Assembly: GCA_021783855.1 (NCBI GenBank)
Contig: JAJXTL010000070.1
Span: forward strand, 1 to 13,415
Source: Pseudomonadota bacterium
Lineage (GTDB): Bacteria > Pseudomonadota > Gammaproteobacteria > Burkholderiales > Gallionellaceae
Length of the DNA stretch: 13,415 bases
Reading direction: 5' to 3'
Every line of letters starts with the position of its first letter. The stretch's first letter is position 1. This document shows positions 6,236 to 13,415 of this stretch, in pieces. The notes below the pieces were generated by a model. The model did not search any database and was not told where the DNA came from. It worked only from the letters and a program-made list of their open reading frames with translations. The position numbers and the translations under genes were made by a program.

Positions 6236-8854
6236 ATGACAAACACAGAAAAACACACGCCAATGATGCAGCAGTTTCTGCGCATCAAGGCTGAACACCC
6301 GGACACCATGCTGTTCTACCGGATGGGCGATTTTTACGAACTGTTCTTCGACGATGCGGTGCGCGCCGCGAAACTGCTCGACATCACGCTGACGCAGCGC
6401 GGCACCTCCAACGGTCAGCCCATCAAAATGGCGGGGGTCCCCTATCACGCCGCCGAGCAGTATCTGGCACGACTGGTGAAACTGGGCGAGTCGGTCGCGA
6501 TCTGCGAGCAGATCGGCGATCCTGCCACCAGCAAGGGTCCGGTTGAGCGCCGCGTGATGCGCATCGTCACCCCCGGCACGATCACCGACTCCGCGTTGCT
6601 GGAAGAAAAACGCGACAGCCTGCTGCTGAGCGTGCATCAACGTCACGATAAACTGGGTCTGGCCTGGCTGAATCTGGCCTCGGGACAGTTTTATGTCTCC
6701 GAGACGACGAGCGACGCGCTTCCCGCCGAGCTGGAACGCCTGCAACCTTCCGAAATACTGCATGCAGAAGGCCTGCAAGTCAATAACCATGCGGCATACA
6801 AGCAACTCCCCGCCTGGCACTTCGAACTGGACACGGCGCGTCGCCTGCTGTGCCAGCAATTTGCAACGCTGGATCTGGCCGGATTCGGCTGCGAAAACTA
6901 TAGCGTTGGACTGGAGGCGGCCGGCGCGTTGCTGGGGTATGCGAAACTCACCCAGGGTCAGGCGATCAGTCACATCCGCGGCTTGCAGGTATACAGCGCG
7001 GATCAATATGTCAGGATGGATGCCGCAACACGGCGCAATCTGGAGATCACCCAGACCTTGCGCGGCGAGCCCGCCCCCACCCTGCTGTCCCTGCTCGATA
7101 CCTGTGCGACCAATATGGGCAGCCGCAAGCTCGCACACTGGCTGCACCACCCGCTGCGCAACCTTGACGTGCTGCGGCTCAGGCTGGATGCCGTAGAAAA
7201 TCTACAAGCACCCCTCGCATTCCCACTACATAAGATAGAGGGGACGTTTGCTCTTCCTCCCTCCGGGGGGAAGTTGGAAGGGGGGAGCGCCAGTGGAGCG
7301 ACATATCGCGCCGTGCACGACCACCTCAAACCCTGCGTGGATGTGGAGCGCATCACCGCGCGCATCGCTTTGAGGAGCGCCCGCCCGCGCGATCTGTCCG
7401 GCCTGCGCGACACGCTGCTGGCCTTGCCGGAACTGCAAAATACACTCGCCTCCTGCGATGCGCCGCTGCTTAAAAATTTGCTGAGCGCATTGCAAGCCGA
7501 TGCGAATCTCGCCGACATGCTGGTGAAATCGTTGCGTGCCGAGCCGTCTTCCGTGCTGCGCGAAGGCGGTGTGATTGCCGACGGTTTCGATGCCGATCTG
7601 GACGAATTAAGAGGCATCCAGAACAACTGCGGCGATTTTCTGCTGGCGCTCGAATCCCGCGAACGGGCGCGCACCGGCATTACGACGTTGAAGGTCGAAT
7701 ACAACCGCGTACACGGTTTCTATATCGAAGTCAGCGCAGCCCAAAGCGTCAACGTGCCGGATGACTACCGCCGCCGCCAGACTTTAAAGAACGCCGAGCG
7801 CTACATCACGCCTGAACTGAAAACCTTCGAGGACAAGGCGCTGTCCGCCAACGATCGTGCGCTTGCGCGCGAAAAACTGCTCTACGAACAGTTACTGGAT
7901 CAGCTTTCCCCTTACGTTCCCGCACTGCAAAACACCGCAGTCGCAATCGCCGAACTGGACGTATTGACCACCTTTGCCGAGCGCGCCGCCACGCTGAAGT
8001 TCAGCGCCCCGCAATTTTCGAGCGATGCAGAAATCAGCATCACGCAGGGCCGTCATCCGGTCGTGGAAGCCCAGGTTGAGCGTTTCACGGCGAATGACAC
8101 CCAAGTTTCCGATGAGCGCCGCATGCTGCTGATCACCGGGCCCAACATGGGCGGAAAATCCACCTATATGCGTCAGGTCGCCATCATCGCGCTGCTGGCG
8201 CATATCGGCAGTTTCGTGCCTGCACAACAGGCAACCCTGGGCGAAATCGACCAGATATTCACGCGCATCGGCGCATCCGACGATCTGGCCAGCGGACGTT
8301 CCACCTTCATGGTCGAGATGACGGAGGCCGCCAACATCCTGCACAACGCCACCGAGAAAAGCCTGGTGCTGGTGGATGAAATCGGCCGAGGCACCTCCAC
8401 CTTCGACGGTCTGGCGTTAGCCTATGCGATCGCCTGCCATCTGCTGGAAAAGAACCGCAGCTACACGCTGTTCGCCACCCACTATTTCGAACTGACGCGT
8501 CTGTCCGAAGAGTTCACCCAGCTCGCCAACGTGCATCTGTCCGCAATCGAGCACCAGCACAGCATCGTGTTCCTGCATTCCGTCAATGAAGGGGCTGCCA
8601 GTCAGAGCTACGGCCTGCAAGTCGCAGCCCTGGCGGGCGTGCCCATGCAAGTCATCAGAACCGCCAAGAAACAACTGCGCCTGCTGGAACAGAACAGCGC
8701 CGCACAAAGCCCGCAGGGCGATTTGTTCGATCACAGGGCAGTGGAAGAGCCGGAAGAACATCCGCTGATTGCGGCTTTGCGCGAAATCCGGCCGGACGAG
8801 CTCAGCCCGAAAAGTGCGCTGGAAATGCTGTATGAACTGAAGAAACTAATCTAG
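6236..8854 (+). CDS. mutS: DNA mismatch repair protein MutS
   Basis: The 872-residue protein recognises mispaired bases and recruits MutL in an ATP-dependent way. Visible features in order are the mismatch-reading F33-Y34-E35 (GDFYELFF) in domain I, the core with [20 protein letters not shown], Walker [10 protein letters not shown] (634-642), the ABC signature region [12 protein letters not shown], Walker [10 protein letters not shown] with D714-E715, and the THYFEL segment. A beta-clamp motif QGDLF lies at 827-831, and the C-terminal [18 protein letters not shown] matches the oligomerisation tail. Start: the frame is open upstream to 6113, but [18 protein letters not shown] is where MutS proteins begin. 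No good ribosome site precedes it. Compared with E. coli MutS there are about 31 extra residues near 326-356, listed separately. Otherwise the protein looks intact, and all catalytic residues are present. Confidence 0.95.
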   Translation: MTNTEKHTPMMQQFLRIKAEHPDTMLFYRMGDFYELFFDDAVRAAKLLDITLTQRGTSNGQPIKMAGVPYHAAEQYLARLVKLGESVAICEQIGDPATSKGPVERRVMRIVTPGTITDSALLEEKRDSLLLSVHQRHDKLGLAWLNLASGQFYVSETTSDALPAELERLQPSEILHAEGLQVNNHAAYKQLPAWHFELDTARRLLCQQFATLDLAGFGCENYSVGLEAAGALLGYAKLTQGQAISHIRGLQVYSADQYVRMDAATRRNLEITQTLRGEPAPTLLSLLDTCATNMGSRKLAHWLHHPLRNLDVLRLRLDAVENLQAPLAFPLHKIEGTFALPPSGGKLEGGSASGATYRAVHDHLKPCVDVERITARIALRSARPRDLSGLRDTLLALPELQNTLASCDAPLLKNLLSALQADANLADMLVKSLRAEPSSVLREGGVIADGFDADLDELRGIQNNCGDFLLALESRERARTGITTLKVEYNRVHGFYIEVSAAQSVNVPDDYRRRQTLKNAERYITPELKTFEDKALSANDRALAREKLLYEQLLDQLSPYVPALQNTAVAIAELDVLTTFAERAATLKFSAPQFSSDAEISITQGRHPVVEAQVERFTANDTQVSDERRMLLITGPNMGGKSTYMRQVAIIALLAHIGSFVPAQQATLGEIDQIFTRIGASDDLASGRSTFMVEMTEAANILHNATEKSLVLVDEIGRGTSTFDGLALAYAIACHLLEKNRSYTLFATHYFELTRLSEEFTQLANVHLSAIEHQHSIVFLHSVNEGAASQSYGLQVAALAGVPMQVIRTAKKQLRLLEQNSAAQSPQGDLFDHRAVEEPEEHPLIAALREIRPDELSPKSALEMLYELKKLI
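7211..7303 (+). repeat. Low-complexity insert inside mutS, probably repeat-derived
   Basis: About 93 bp encode MutS residues ~326-356 ([12 protein letters not shown], then [11 protein letters not shown]), with no counterpart in E. coli MutS as I recall it. The DNA differs from its surroundings. It opens CCCCTC and has GAGGGG 21 bp later, followed by CTTCCTCCC TCC GGGGGGAAG, a 9-bp hairpin with one T-G pair, and more G runs. The length is a multiple of three, so the frame is kept. The edges are approximate. Confidence 0.6.
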
Positions 8855-8860
8855 GAGCCT

Positions 8861-8881
8861 GCCCTGAGCGAAGTCGAAGGG
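8861..8881. repeat. Dispersed-repeat-like sequence just after mutS
   Basis: The stretch GCCCTGAGCGAAGTCGAAGG resembles a widely dispersed bacterial intergenic repeat (core CCTGAGC..AGTCGAAGGG). It follows the mutS stop by 6 bp. The rest of the 207-bp gap to the next gene has no feature I can name. The assignment rests on memory of the motif. Confidence 0.35.
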
Positions 8882-9061
8882 TTCGGAATGACCAAGGAGA
8901 ATAAATCAGTACTACCCTAGACATCTTCCGGAAAAAGTCAGCTAAATTGAATTCAGTTACGCCGATCAAGTCTGCAAAGGCCGCGACAAAACCATGAAAT
9001 CAGTTCATCCGGCAAAGTTAAGTAGCGCTTCCCGGGTTAAGCCGACAGAAGCAACGGCCTG

Positions 9062-9511
9062 TCAGTGATTGCTTTTGATGAAACTCTCGATGCTCGCGCG
9101 CGTCACGCCCCCCGCCTGAGAGGCGACCAGTTCGCCTGAGGGGTTGTACAGATAACTGGTAGGGAGCACTTCCAGATCACCGATTTGCGCGAGAACCTTG
9201 CTGTTGCCCAGCACGATCGGATAGTTGACTCCATGCGTTTTAACGAAATCGGCTACCAGCTTGCCGGATGCGTATTCCATCGCAATGCCGATCACCACCA
9301 CGTCTTTATGCGCATTATGCAGGCTGATCAGATCGGGAATCTCGGCAAGACAGGGCGGACACCAGGTCGCCCAGAAATTCACCAGCACCCACTTGCCGCG
9401 ATAATCGGACAGGTGATGTGTCTTTCCCTGCATATCTTCCAGCGTAAAATCCACAGCCTGACCGGCTAACGGCATGCACAACAACAAACCCAGCAGAAAC
9501 TTCCTGAGCAT
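9062..9511 (-). CDS. TlpA-like periplasmic thiol-disulfide oxidoreductase
   Basis: The 149-residue protein has a secretion signal (MLRKFLLGLLLCMPLAGQA, probable cut after A19) and a thioredoxin-fold domain of the TlpA/ResA type. The active site is WATWCPPC with C51 and C54, preceded by GKWVLVNF, and the cis-proline is P117 in VLPTSYL. Such proteins usually reduce periplasmic disulfides, for instance during cytochrome c or copper-site assembly, and the substrate here is unknown. I start at the ATG at 9511, which gives a tidy signal peptide. An in-frame ATG at 9526 would add MVINA and has a better purine run (GAGGAAG) upstream, so it is a fair alternative. The gene lies 4 bp after the UPF0114 gene, and the two are surely cotranscribed. 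Confidence 0.88.
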   Translation of the reverse strand: MLRKFLLGLLLCMPLAGQAVDFTLEDMQGKTHHLSDYRGKWVLVNFWATWCPPCLAEIPDLISLHNAHKDVVVIGIAMEYASGKLVADFVKTHGVNYPIVLGNSKVLAQIGDLEVLPTSYLYNPSGELVASQAGGVTRASIESFIKSNH

Positions 9512-9515
9512 CGCG

Positions 9516-10085
9516 TTAATGACCATGATCTTCGGCTTCCTCATCGCTATCCCCCGCCTTACCCGATCCGTGTTCCGCCGCATGGCTGAAATACAACGCC
9601 AGGGCAATCAGCGTGATGCTGCCGCCCATATATATCAGATCGAGGGGTGTTCCCAGCTTCATGTTCAGCGCCTCTTCAAACAGCGTGACGATCATGATCA
9701 TCAGGATCACCTTGGCTAATCGGCCTTTCAGATCATCCAGATTGCTGATCACCAGTATCTTGCTGGAGGTCCGGCTGCCGTGCGCCTGATCGATATCGCT
9801 GATAAACAGTTCATACAAACCGAGTGAGAAAATCAGCATCACCGTTGCCAGCAGATAGCCATCCACCACTTCGACGATATGGGTCACCGTTCCGTCATGC
9901 AGCGCCTTGCGCGCTTCATCGGGCAGGCTGGCGTAATGCAGCGCATGCTGCAACAGGAAATACACGTCCACAGTGGCCATGTAAAAAATCACGAAACCCG
10001 CCACCAGACTGCCGATCACGGCGGCCAGAATGACAAAACGGCTATTCCACAGTGCGCCCTCGAAGAGGGTTTCAATAAATTTCAT
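9516..10085 (-). CDS. UPF0114 (YqhA-like) inner membrane protein
   Basis: The 189-residue protein has four predicted membrane segments, near residues 17-37, 76-96, 124-141 and 150-167. It carries the pattern I associate with UPF0114/YqhA: VVDGYLLATVMLIFSLGLYELFI, then SSKILVISNLDDLKGRLAKVI. The C-terminus is a soluble acidic and His-containing tail (HAAEHGSGKAGDSDEEAEDHGH region, 168-189) that could bind metal, which is inference. The function of the family is not established. The start is the ATG at 10085, since MKFIETLFEGALWNSRF matches the family start and upstream residues look random. The ribosome site is weak. It is the first gene of a two-gene unit with the TlpA-like protein and is divergent from mshM. 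Confidence 0.82.
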   Translation of the reverse strand: MKFIETLFEGALWNSRFVILAAVIGSLVAGFVIFYMATVDVYFLLQHALHYASLPDEARKALHDGTVTHIVEVVDGYLLATVMLIFSLGLYELFISDIDQAHGSRTSSKILVISNLDDLKGRLAKVILMIMIVTLFEEALNMKLGTPLDLIYMGGSITLIALALYFSHAAEHGSGKAGDSDEEAEDHGH

Positions 10086-10201
10086 GTTGACTTTACGACA
10101 ATTACGAACGGGGCGTATTAAAACGCAAATAACCCCATCGGGCAAGCGACTGACAGCGATATCGTCAGGCAGATTGACAGCAACGAAACTAGGGGCATAC
10201 G

Positions 10202-11113
10202 ATGGGCATCATGTCATCACTCTATCTGGAACACTTCGGGCTGAACTTGCCGCCGTTTTCCATCACTCCTGATCCCGAATTCTTCTTTGCCGGGGAAGAT
10301 CGGGGAATGTTTATCGCCGCCCTTTTGCATGCCACCCTGCAAGCCGAGGGCATCATCCTGGTCGTCGGCGAAGTGGGCAGCGGCAAGACACTGATGAGCC
10401 GCATGCTGCTCTCAAGCCTGCCCGATACGGTCGGTACCGTTTATCTGCCCAACCCGGTTTTTTCGCACGACGAAATCATCGATGTCATCGCCCGCGATCT
10501 GGGCGTTATCGCAGCAAGCCAGGGCATGCGTCTTGAGGCGCTCCAGCAGGAGCTGATCCGGCGTCATGCACATGGCCGCCAGGTGGTGGTATTGATAGAC
10601 GAGGCGCACGCCATGCCGCCTGAGTCCATCGAGGAAGTCAGGCGACTCTCCAACCTGGAAACCGAACACTGCAAGCTGGTTCAACTGGTGCTCTGCGGCC
10701 AGCCGGAGCTCGACGCACTGCTGGCTGCACCTTCTTTGCGTCAGGTGCGCGACCGGGTGGTGTACCGACTTGTACTGCACAAGTTCTCCGCCGGCGATGC
10801 TGCCAGCTACCTGGATCACAGGCTGCGTGTCGCCGGCTGGCGGGGAGGCAGGCTGTTTTCAGAGCTCGCCGAATGGTTACTGCTGAATGACGCAAACGGT
10901 CGCGCCCGCCGCCTCAATCTGATCGCCGACAAGGCTCTGCTCGCCGCCTTCGCTGACGACAAGAAACAGGTCAGCGCAAAACACGTGTGGATGGCAATCG
11001 TGGATATCGGTGCAAATTTTTCCTCTGCCGCATTCAAATCGCGCAGCGTCCGGCTTTTCATCCTTGCCCTGACCGCCATCGCGGTGATCTGGCTGGCCGG
11101 CCTGTTCAATTAA
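10202..11113 (+). CDS. mshM: ExeA/MshM-like AAA ATPase
   Basis: The 303-residue ATPase is of the ExeA (GspA)/MshM type, which assists assembly of secretins and the MSHA pilus machinery at the inner membrane. It opens with the family's YLEHFGLNLPPFSITPDPEFFF (residues 8-29). Walker A is GEVGSGKT (56-63) and Walker B is VVVLIDEAHAM with D133-E134. A sensor-like LCGQPELD occupies 164-171, and GRARRLNLIADKALLAAF (233-250) is the lid helix region. A single C-terminal membrane helix covers about 284-302. There is no peptidoglycan-binding domain, which separates it from full-length ExeA and favours MshM. AGGGG 6 nt before the ATG supports this start, although an ATG three codons later is possible. 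The msh assignment is strengthened by the MshL-like secretin downstream. Confidence 0.85.
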   Translation: MGIMSSLYLEHFGLNLPPFSITPDPEFFFAGEDRGMFIAALLHATLQAEGIILVVGEVGSGKTLMSRMLLSSLPDTVGTVYLPNPVFSHDEIIDVIARDLGVIAASQGMRLEALQQELIRRHAHGRQVVVLIDEAHAMPPESIEEVRRLSNLETEHCKLVQLVLCGQPELDALLAAPSLRQVRDRVVYRLVLHKFSAGDAASYLDHRLRVAGWRGGRLFSELAEWLLLNDANGRARRLNLIADKALLAAFADDKKQVSAKHVWMAIVDIGANFSSAAFKSRSVRLFILALTAIAVIWLAGLFN

Positions 11114-11147
11114 CTCCCTTCCTGAATCCTTCTCCCTTACCATCACT

Positions 11148-11280
11148 GCCTAGGAGCCTGTCGGACTTGTCTTGTAACTCATTGATTCCATTAATGTGCG
11201 TATAAATTAATAAAATATTTAATTCTTAAAAATCAATAGGTTACATAGAATAAAAATTGAAGTCCGACAGTCTGCTAGGC
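11148..11280. mobile_element. 133-bp MITE-like element with 21-bp inverted ends
   Basis: The left end, CCTAGGAGCCTGTCGGACTT (11149-11168), and the right end, AAGTCCGACAGTCTGCTAGG (11260-11279), are inverted copies matching at 18 of 20 positions, plus a flanking G/C pair. The interior is strongly AT-rich with no reading frame. A second, nested inverted pair is present: GTAAC..ATTGATT and AATCAAT..GTTAC. CTAG occurs at both ends and could be the duplicated target, which would make the element proper begin GAGCCTG. Ends of that form and target fit IS5-family elements. That link is inference, and no transposase is present. Confidence 0.78.
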
Positions 11281-11402
11281 CAAACTACCTATGCATTCTG
11301 GCATATTGACCACGCATATTCAAAGTGAAAGACTGCGCATCAACGGCCCAAAAACTCTTTCAGATCATTGTTGTATGAAAACTGAAAAACCGGGAGGGGA
11401 TC

Positions 11403-11633
11403 ATGCAGGAATCGCAGCTTTTATACTTGTTGATGACGTTGTCCATTGGACATGACGCTTCGCGTCATCCTGCAGCACCTCAAATAACCCGGGAGTTACC
11501 CGTCAACAGTGCGCCATCTGCACCCGGCAATGCGCTGCGATGCACGTATTCAGAAGCGGATTTAAAGCCTGTCCACAACTTGCAGCACAAGGCGCATGCA
11601 CTACCCGCCGGCATGGAAGTGAGCAAACGCTGA
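11403..11633 (+). CDS. Hypothetical 76-residue protein
   Basis: A short frame begins at an ATG preceded by a very strong ribosome site (GGGAGGGG, about 3 nt away) and ends 57 bp before mshL. The product has no recognised domain. It has a weakly hydrophobic start (LLYLLMTLSIG), then a Pro/Ala-rich, His-containing body, and no convincing signal peptide. The position between mshM and mshL is where an MSHA accessory gene could lie, but I see no resemblance to MshK or MshN. The case for it rests on the ribosome site and position alone. Confidence 0.4.
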   Translation: MQESQLLYLLMTLSIGHDASRHPAAPQITRELPVNSAPSAPGNALRCTYSEADLKPVHNLQHKAHALPAGMEVSKR

Positions 11634-11690
11634 AATTTTAAGTGACGCGACTATCCCTGCGCCAGCCACACGATTAAAGAGGAACCGGCA

Positions 11691-13415
11691 ATGTACCCCG
11701 CTCCCGAAAACAACAGAAAACGCCTTTTCAGCATGGCGGCCTTGCTCTGCCTCCCGCTGGGAGCCTGCACGAATCTGCCCCAGGCGATGGCACCTTCAGC
11801 CCAGCACATCACACTGCCGGCGCCTCCCCCTCCCGGCAATATCCCGCCGTTGATCGAGACCGCACCCCTGCCCCCGCCCCCAAAAGCCACCAAAGCAGCC
11901 GAGCGCTACAGCGTCGTGGTCAACAATGTGCTGGCTCAGGAAATATTGTTTGCGCTGGCACGAGACGCCAGGCTCAACATCGAGATTCACCCCGGCATCA
12001 CAGGAACTGTAACGATGAATCTGCGTTACCTCACGCTTCCCGAAATTCTGGATGCCATTGCCCGGCAGGTGGACATGCGCTACGAACTCAACGGCGGAAA
12101 TCTGGCTATCATGCCTGATACCCCGTTCCTGAAAAGTTACCAGATCGAATATCCCAACGTGGCACGGGACGCCAAGAACAGCATCAACATGTCCACTAAT
12201 ATCGCAGTCATCGGCAAGGGGCAAGGCACTGCCGGCGGCAGCAATGGGGCCAGCTCCACCATCGACAACATTTCGAACAACGACTTCTGGGAAACCCTGA
12301 CTGAAAACATCAAGGACTTGTTAAGAGAAACCGACAAGAAACTGCCTGAGGGTTCGAGCGAGACTGTCACCGAACAAAACAATCAGCAGCAAATTACACC
12401 GCAGACCGGCACGACCGCAACGGATGCAACAGGCAAGAAGAGCGCACTGTCAACCCTGCCCGCCCAGGTGCAAATCCTGAACACCAGTCGTGCCCGCCGG
12501 GTCACCTACCGCGAAGCCGCCTATGTGATCGCCAACCCGGAGACGGGCATCATCAGCGTGCGCGCCACATCGCGCCAGCACGCCTTTGTCCGGGAGTTCA
12601 TCGACAAGGTGATGAGCAACGCCCGCCGCCAGGTATTCATCGAAGCCACCATCGTCGAAGTCGAACTGTCAGACCAATATCAGCAGGGCATCAACTGGTC
12701 GCTGCTGCGCGCCCTGGGTCTCAGCCTCCAGCAGACCTCCACTATTCCCCCGTTGGCTTCGCCCGTAACCACCATGGGAACCATCAGCTACACCAATCCC
12801 GGCAAGCCCGGCAGCTTCAGCCTGAACGGTTCTATTCAGTTGCTGGAAAACTTTGGCAAGACGCACGTACTTTCAAGTCCAAAACTGTCGGTGCTCAACA
12901 ATCAGACCAGCTTGCTGAAAGTAGTCAATGAACTTGTTTACTTCACCATCGAGGTGACACAAGGAACCTATGGCACAGGCGGCCTCCTGATCACGCCCCC
13001 GACCTATACTTCCACCATCCACACCGTCCCCATTGGCTTCATGATGTACGTCACCCCGCAGATCGGTGGCGATGCCGAGGTCACGCTCAACTTGCGTCCG
13101 ACGATCACGCGCGTGTTAGGCTATGTAAGCGACCCGAATCCGGCGCTCATCAATCCGACAAATCCCGCGCTCAACGTTTCCAATCTCATCCCGCAAATTC
13201 AGACACGCGAGATGGAATCCATCTTGAGAGTGCGCAACGGCGACATCGCAGTCCTGGGCGGGCTGATGCAGGACACGCGTACCGGCAACACCGGGCAAAT
13301 ACCGGGTCTGGGCAGCGTGCCGGGTCTTGGCGAGTTATTCAAGGCGCGCAACGATACCAATGGAAAAACTGAACTGGTCATTTTCCTGCGCCCCGTCATA
13401 CTTAATCAGGAAAGC
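11691..13415 (+). CDS. mshL: MshL-like pilus secretin lipoprotein (3' end outside window)
   Basis: An open frame of 575 codons runs off the right edge. The product is an outer membrane secretin of the MSHA/type IV pilus kind. The signal peptide ends in a lipobox, L-G-A-C (C26), then a proline-rich linker (residues ~42-65) of the form PAPPPPGNIPP. The STN/N0 domain follows (YSVVVNNVLAQEILFALARD, ITGTVTMNLRYLTLPEILDAIA), then an N-domain (YQIEYPNVARDAKNS; ISVRATSRQHAFVREFID; QVFIEATIVEVELSDQYQQGINW). The secretin core has LSSPKLSVLNNQTSLLKV and VTPQIGGDAEVTLNLRPTITRV, then the ILRVRNGDIAVLGGLMQD stretch and VPGLGELF near the end. AGAGGA lies about 8 nt before the ATG. A Gly/Ser/Gln-rich region (about 175-255) is probably a flexible spacer. 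Only the last few residues appear to be missing. Confidence 0.9.
   Translation, partial: MYPAPENNRKRLFSMAALLCLPLGACTNLPQAMAPSAQHITLPAPPPPGNIPPLIETAPLPPPPKATKAAERYSVVVNNVLAQEILFALARDARLNIEIHPGITGTVTMNLRYLTLPEILDAIARQVDMRYELNGGNLAIMPDTPFLKSYQIEYPNVARDAKNSINMSTNIAVIGKGQGTAGGSNGASSTIDNISNNDFWETLTENIKDLLRETDKKLPEGSSETVTEQNNQQQITPQTGTTATDATGKKSALSTLPAQVQILNTSRARRVTYREAAYVIANPETGIISVRATSRQHAFVREFIDKVMSNARRQVFIEATIVEVELSDQYQQGINWSLLRALGLSLQQTSTIPPLASPVTTMGTISYTNPGKPGSFSLNGSIQLLENFGKTHVLSSPKLSVLNNQTSLLKVVNELVYFTIEVTQGTYGTGGLLITPPTYTSTIHTVPIGFMMYVTPQIGGDAEVTLNLRPTITRVLGYVSDPNPALINPTNPALNVSNLIPQIQTREMESILRVRNGDIAVLGGLMQDTRTGNTGQIPGLGSVPGLGELFKARNDTNGKTELVIFLRPVILNQES

Noticed and set aside
6230..7704. 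Long minus-strand frames antisense to mutS (306 and 233 codons)
   Set aside because: mutS is unmistakable on the plus strand, and these frames show only low-information residue patterns.
8988..9068. 24-codon frame between mutS and the TlpA-like gene
   Set aside because: It is too short, lacks a clear ribosome site, and overlaps the stop of the opposite gene. There is no evidence for translation.
11306..11334. TTGACC followed at 17 bp by AAGACT as a promoter for the small gene and mshL
   Set aside because: The -10 matches consensus at only three of six positions, which is too weak to list.
1..13415. CRISPR arrays, tRNA or rRNA genes
   Set aside because: No regularly spaced direct repeats and no tRNA-like or rRNA-like sequence were seen on reading both strands.

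Overview
The window reads as a piece of a proteobacterial chromosome, most likely a betaproteobacterium of the Nitrosomonadales/Gallionellaceae kind. That placement is an impression from protein flavour (MutS, the YiiD_C-type thioesterase, UPF0114 and MshL/MshM-like proteins) and from GC-rich core genes beside AT-richer accessory DNA. It was not tested by any search.

Layout. (1) 1-1694, core housekeeping: the 5' end of trmJ (minus strand) faces suhB, and suhB is followed after 9 bp by a hotdog thioesterase gene. An 18-bp palindrome sits beside a TATAAT box in the trmJ/suhB divergent promoter region. (2) 1832-5330, a decayed defence island, all on the minus strand. In transcription order it holds a consensus promoter with an operator-like palindrome in its spacer, the toxin gene higB, an antitoxin gene higA fused to an ImmA/IrrE-type zinc peptidase, the first ~58 codons of hsdM joined out of frame to the last ~336 codons of hsdR, and an intact YgjP-type metallopeptidase gene. 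The hsdM-hsdR join implies that most of hsdM, any hsdS and the motor/nuclease part of hsdR are gone. (3) 5324-5940: palindromic repeats and an apparently orphan CcdA-like antitoxin. (4) 6236-8854: a full-length mutS carrying about 31 extra low-complexity residues that look like a repeat inserted in frame. (5) 9062-10085, minus strand: a UPF0114 membrane protein gene followed 4 bp later by a TlpA-like secreted thioredoxin gene. (6) 10202-13415, plus strand: mshM (ExeA-like AAA ATPase), a 133-bp MITE-like element with 21-bp inverted ends, a possible 76-codon gene, and a large 5' portion of the lipoprotein secretin gene mshL, which runs off the window.

How it fits together. The secretin and MshM would belong to an MSHA-type IV pilus system that probably continues to the right. 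The minus-strand block between the thioesterase gene and mutS is best read as an inserted restriction-modification plus addiction-module island. It lost restriction-modification function by one large internal deletion but kept its toxin-antitoxin and metallopeptidase genes. I see no wholly new system. The points most worth following are the deletion scar, the promoter/operator architecture of higBA, the insert in MutS, and the small non-autonomous element between mshM and mshL.
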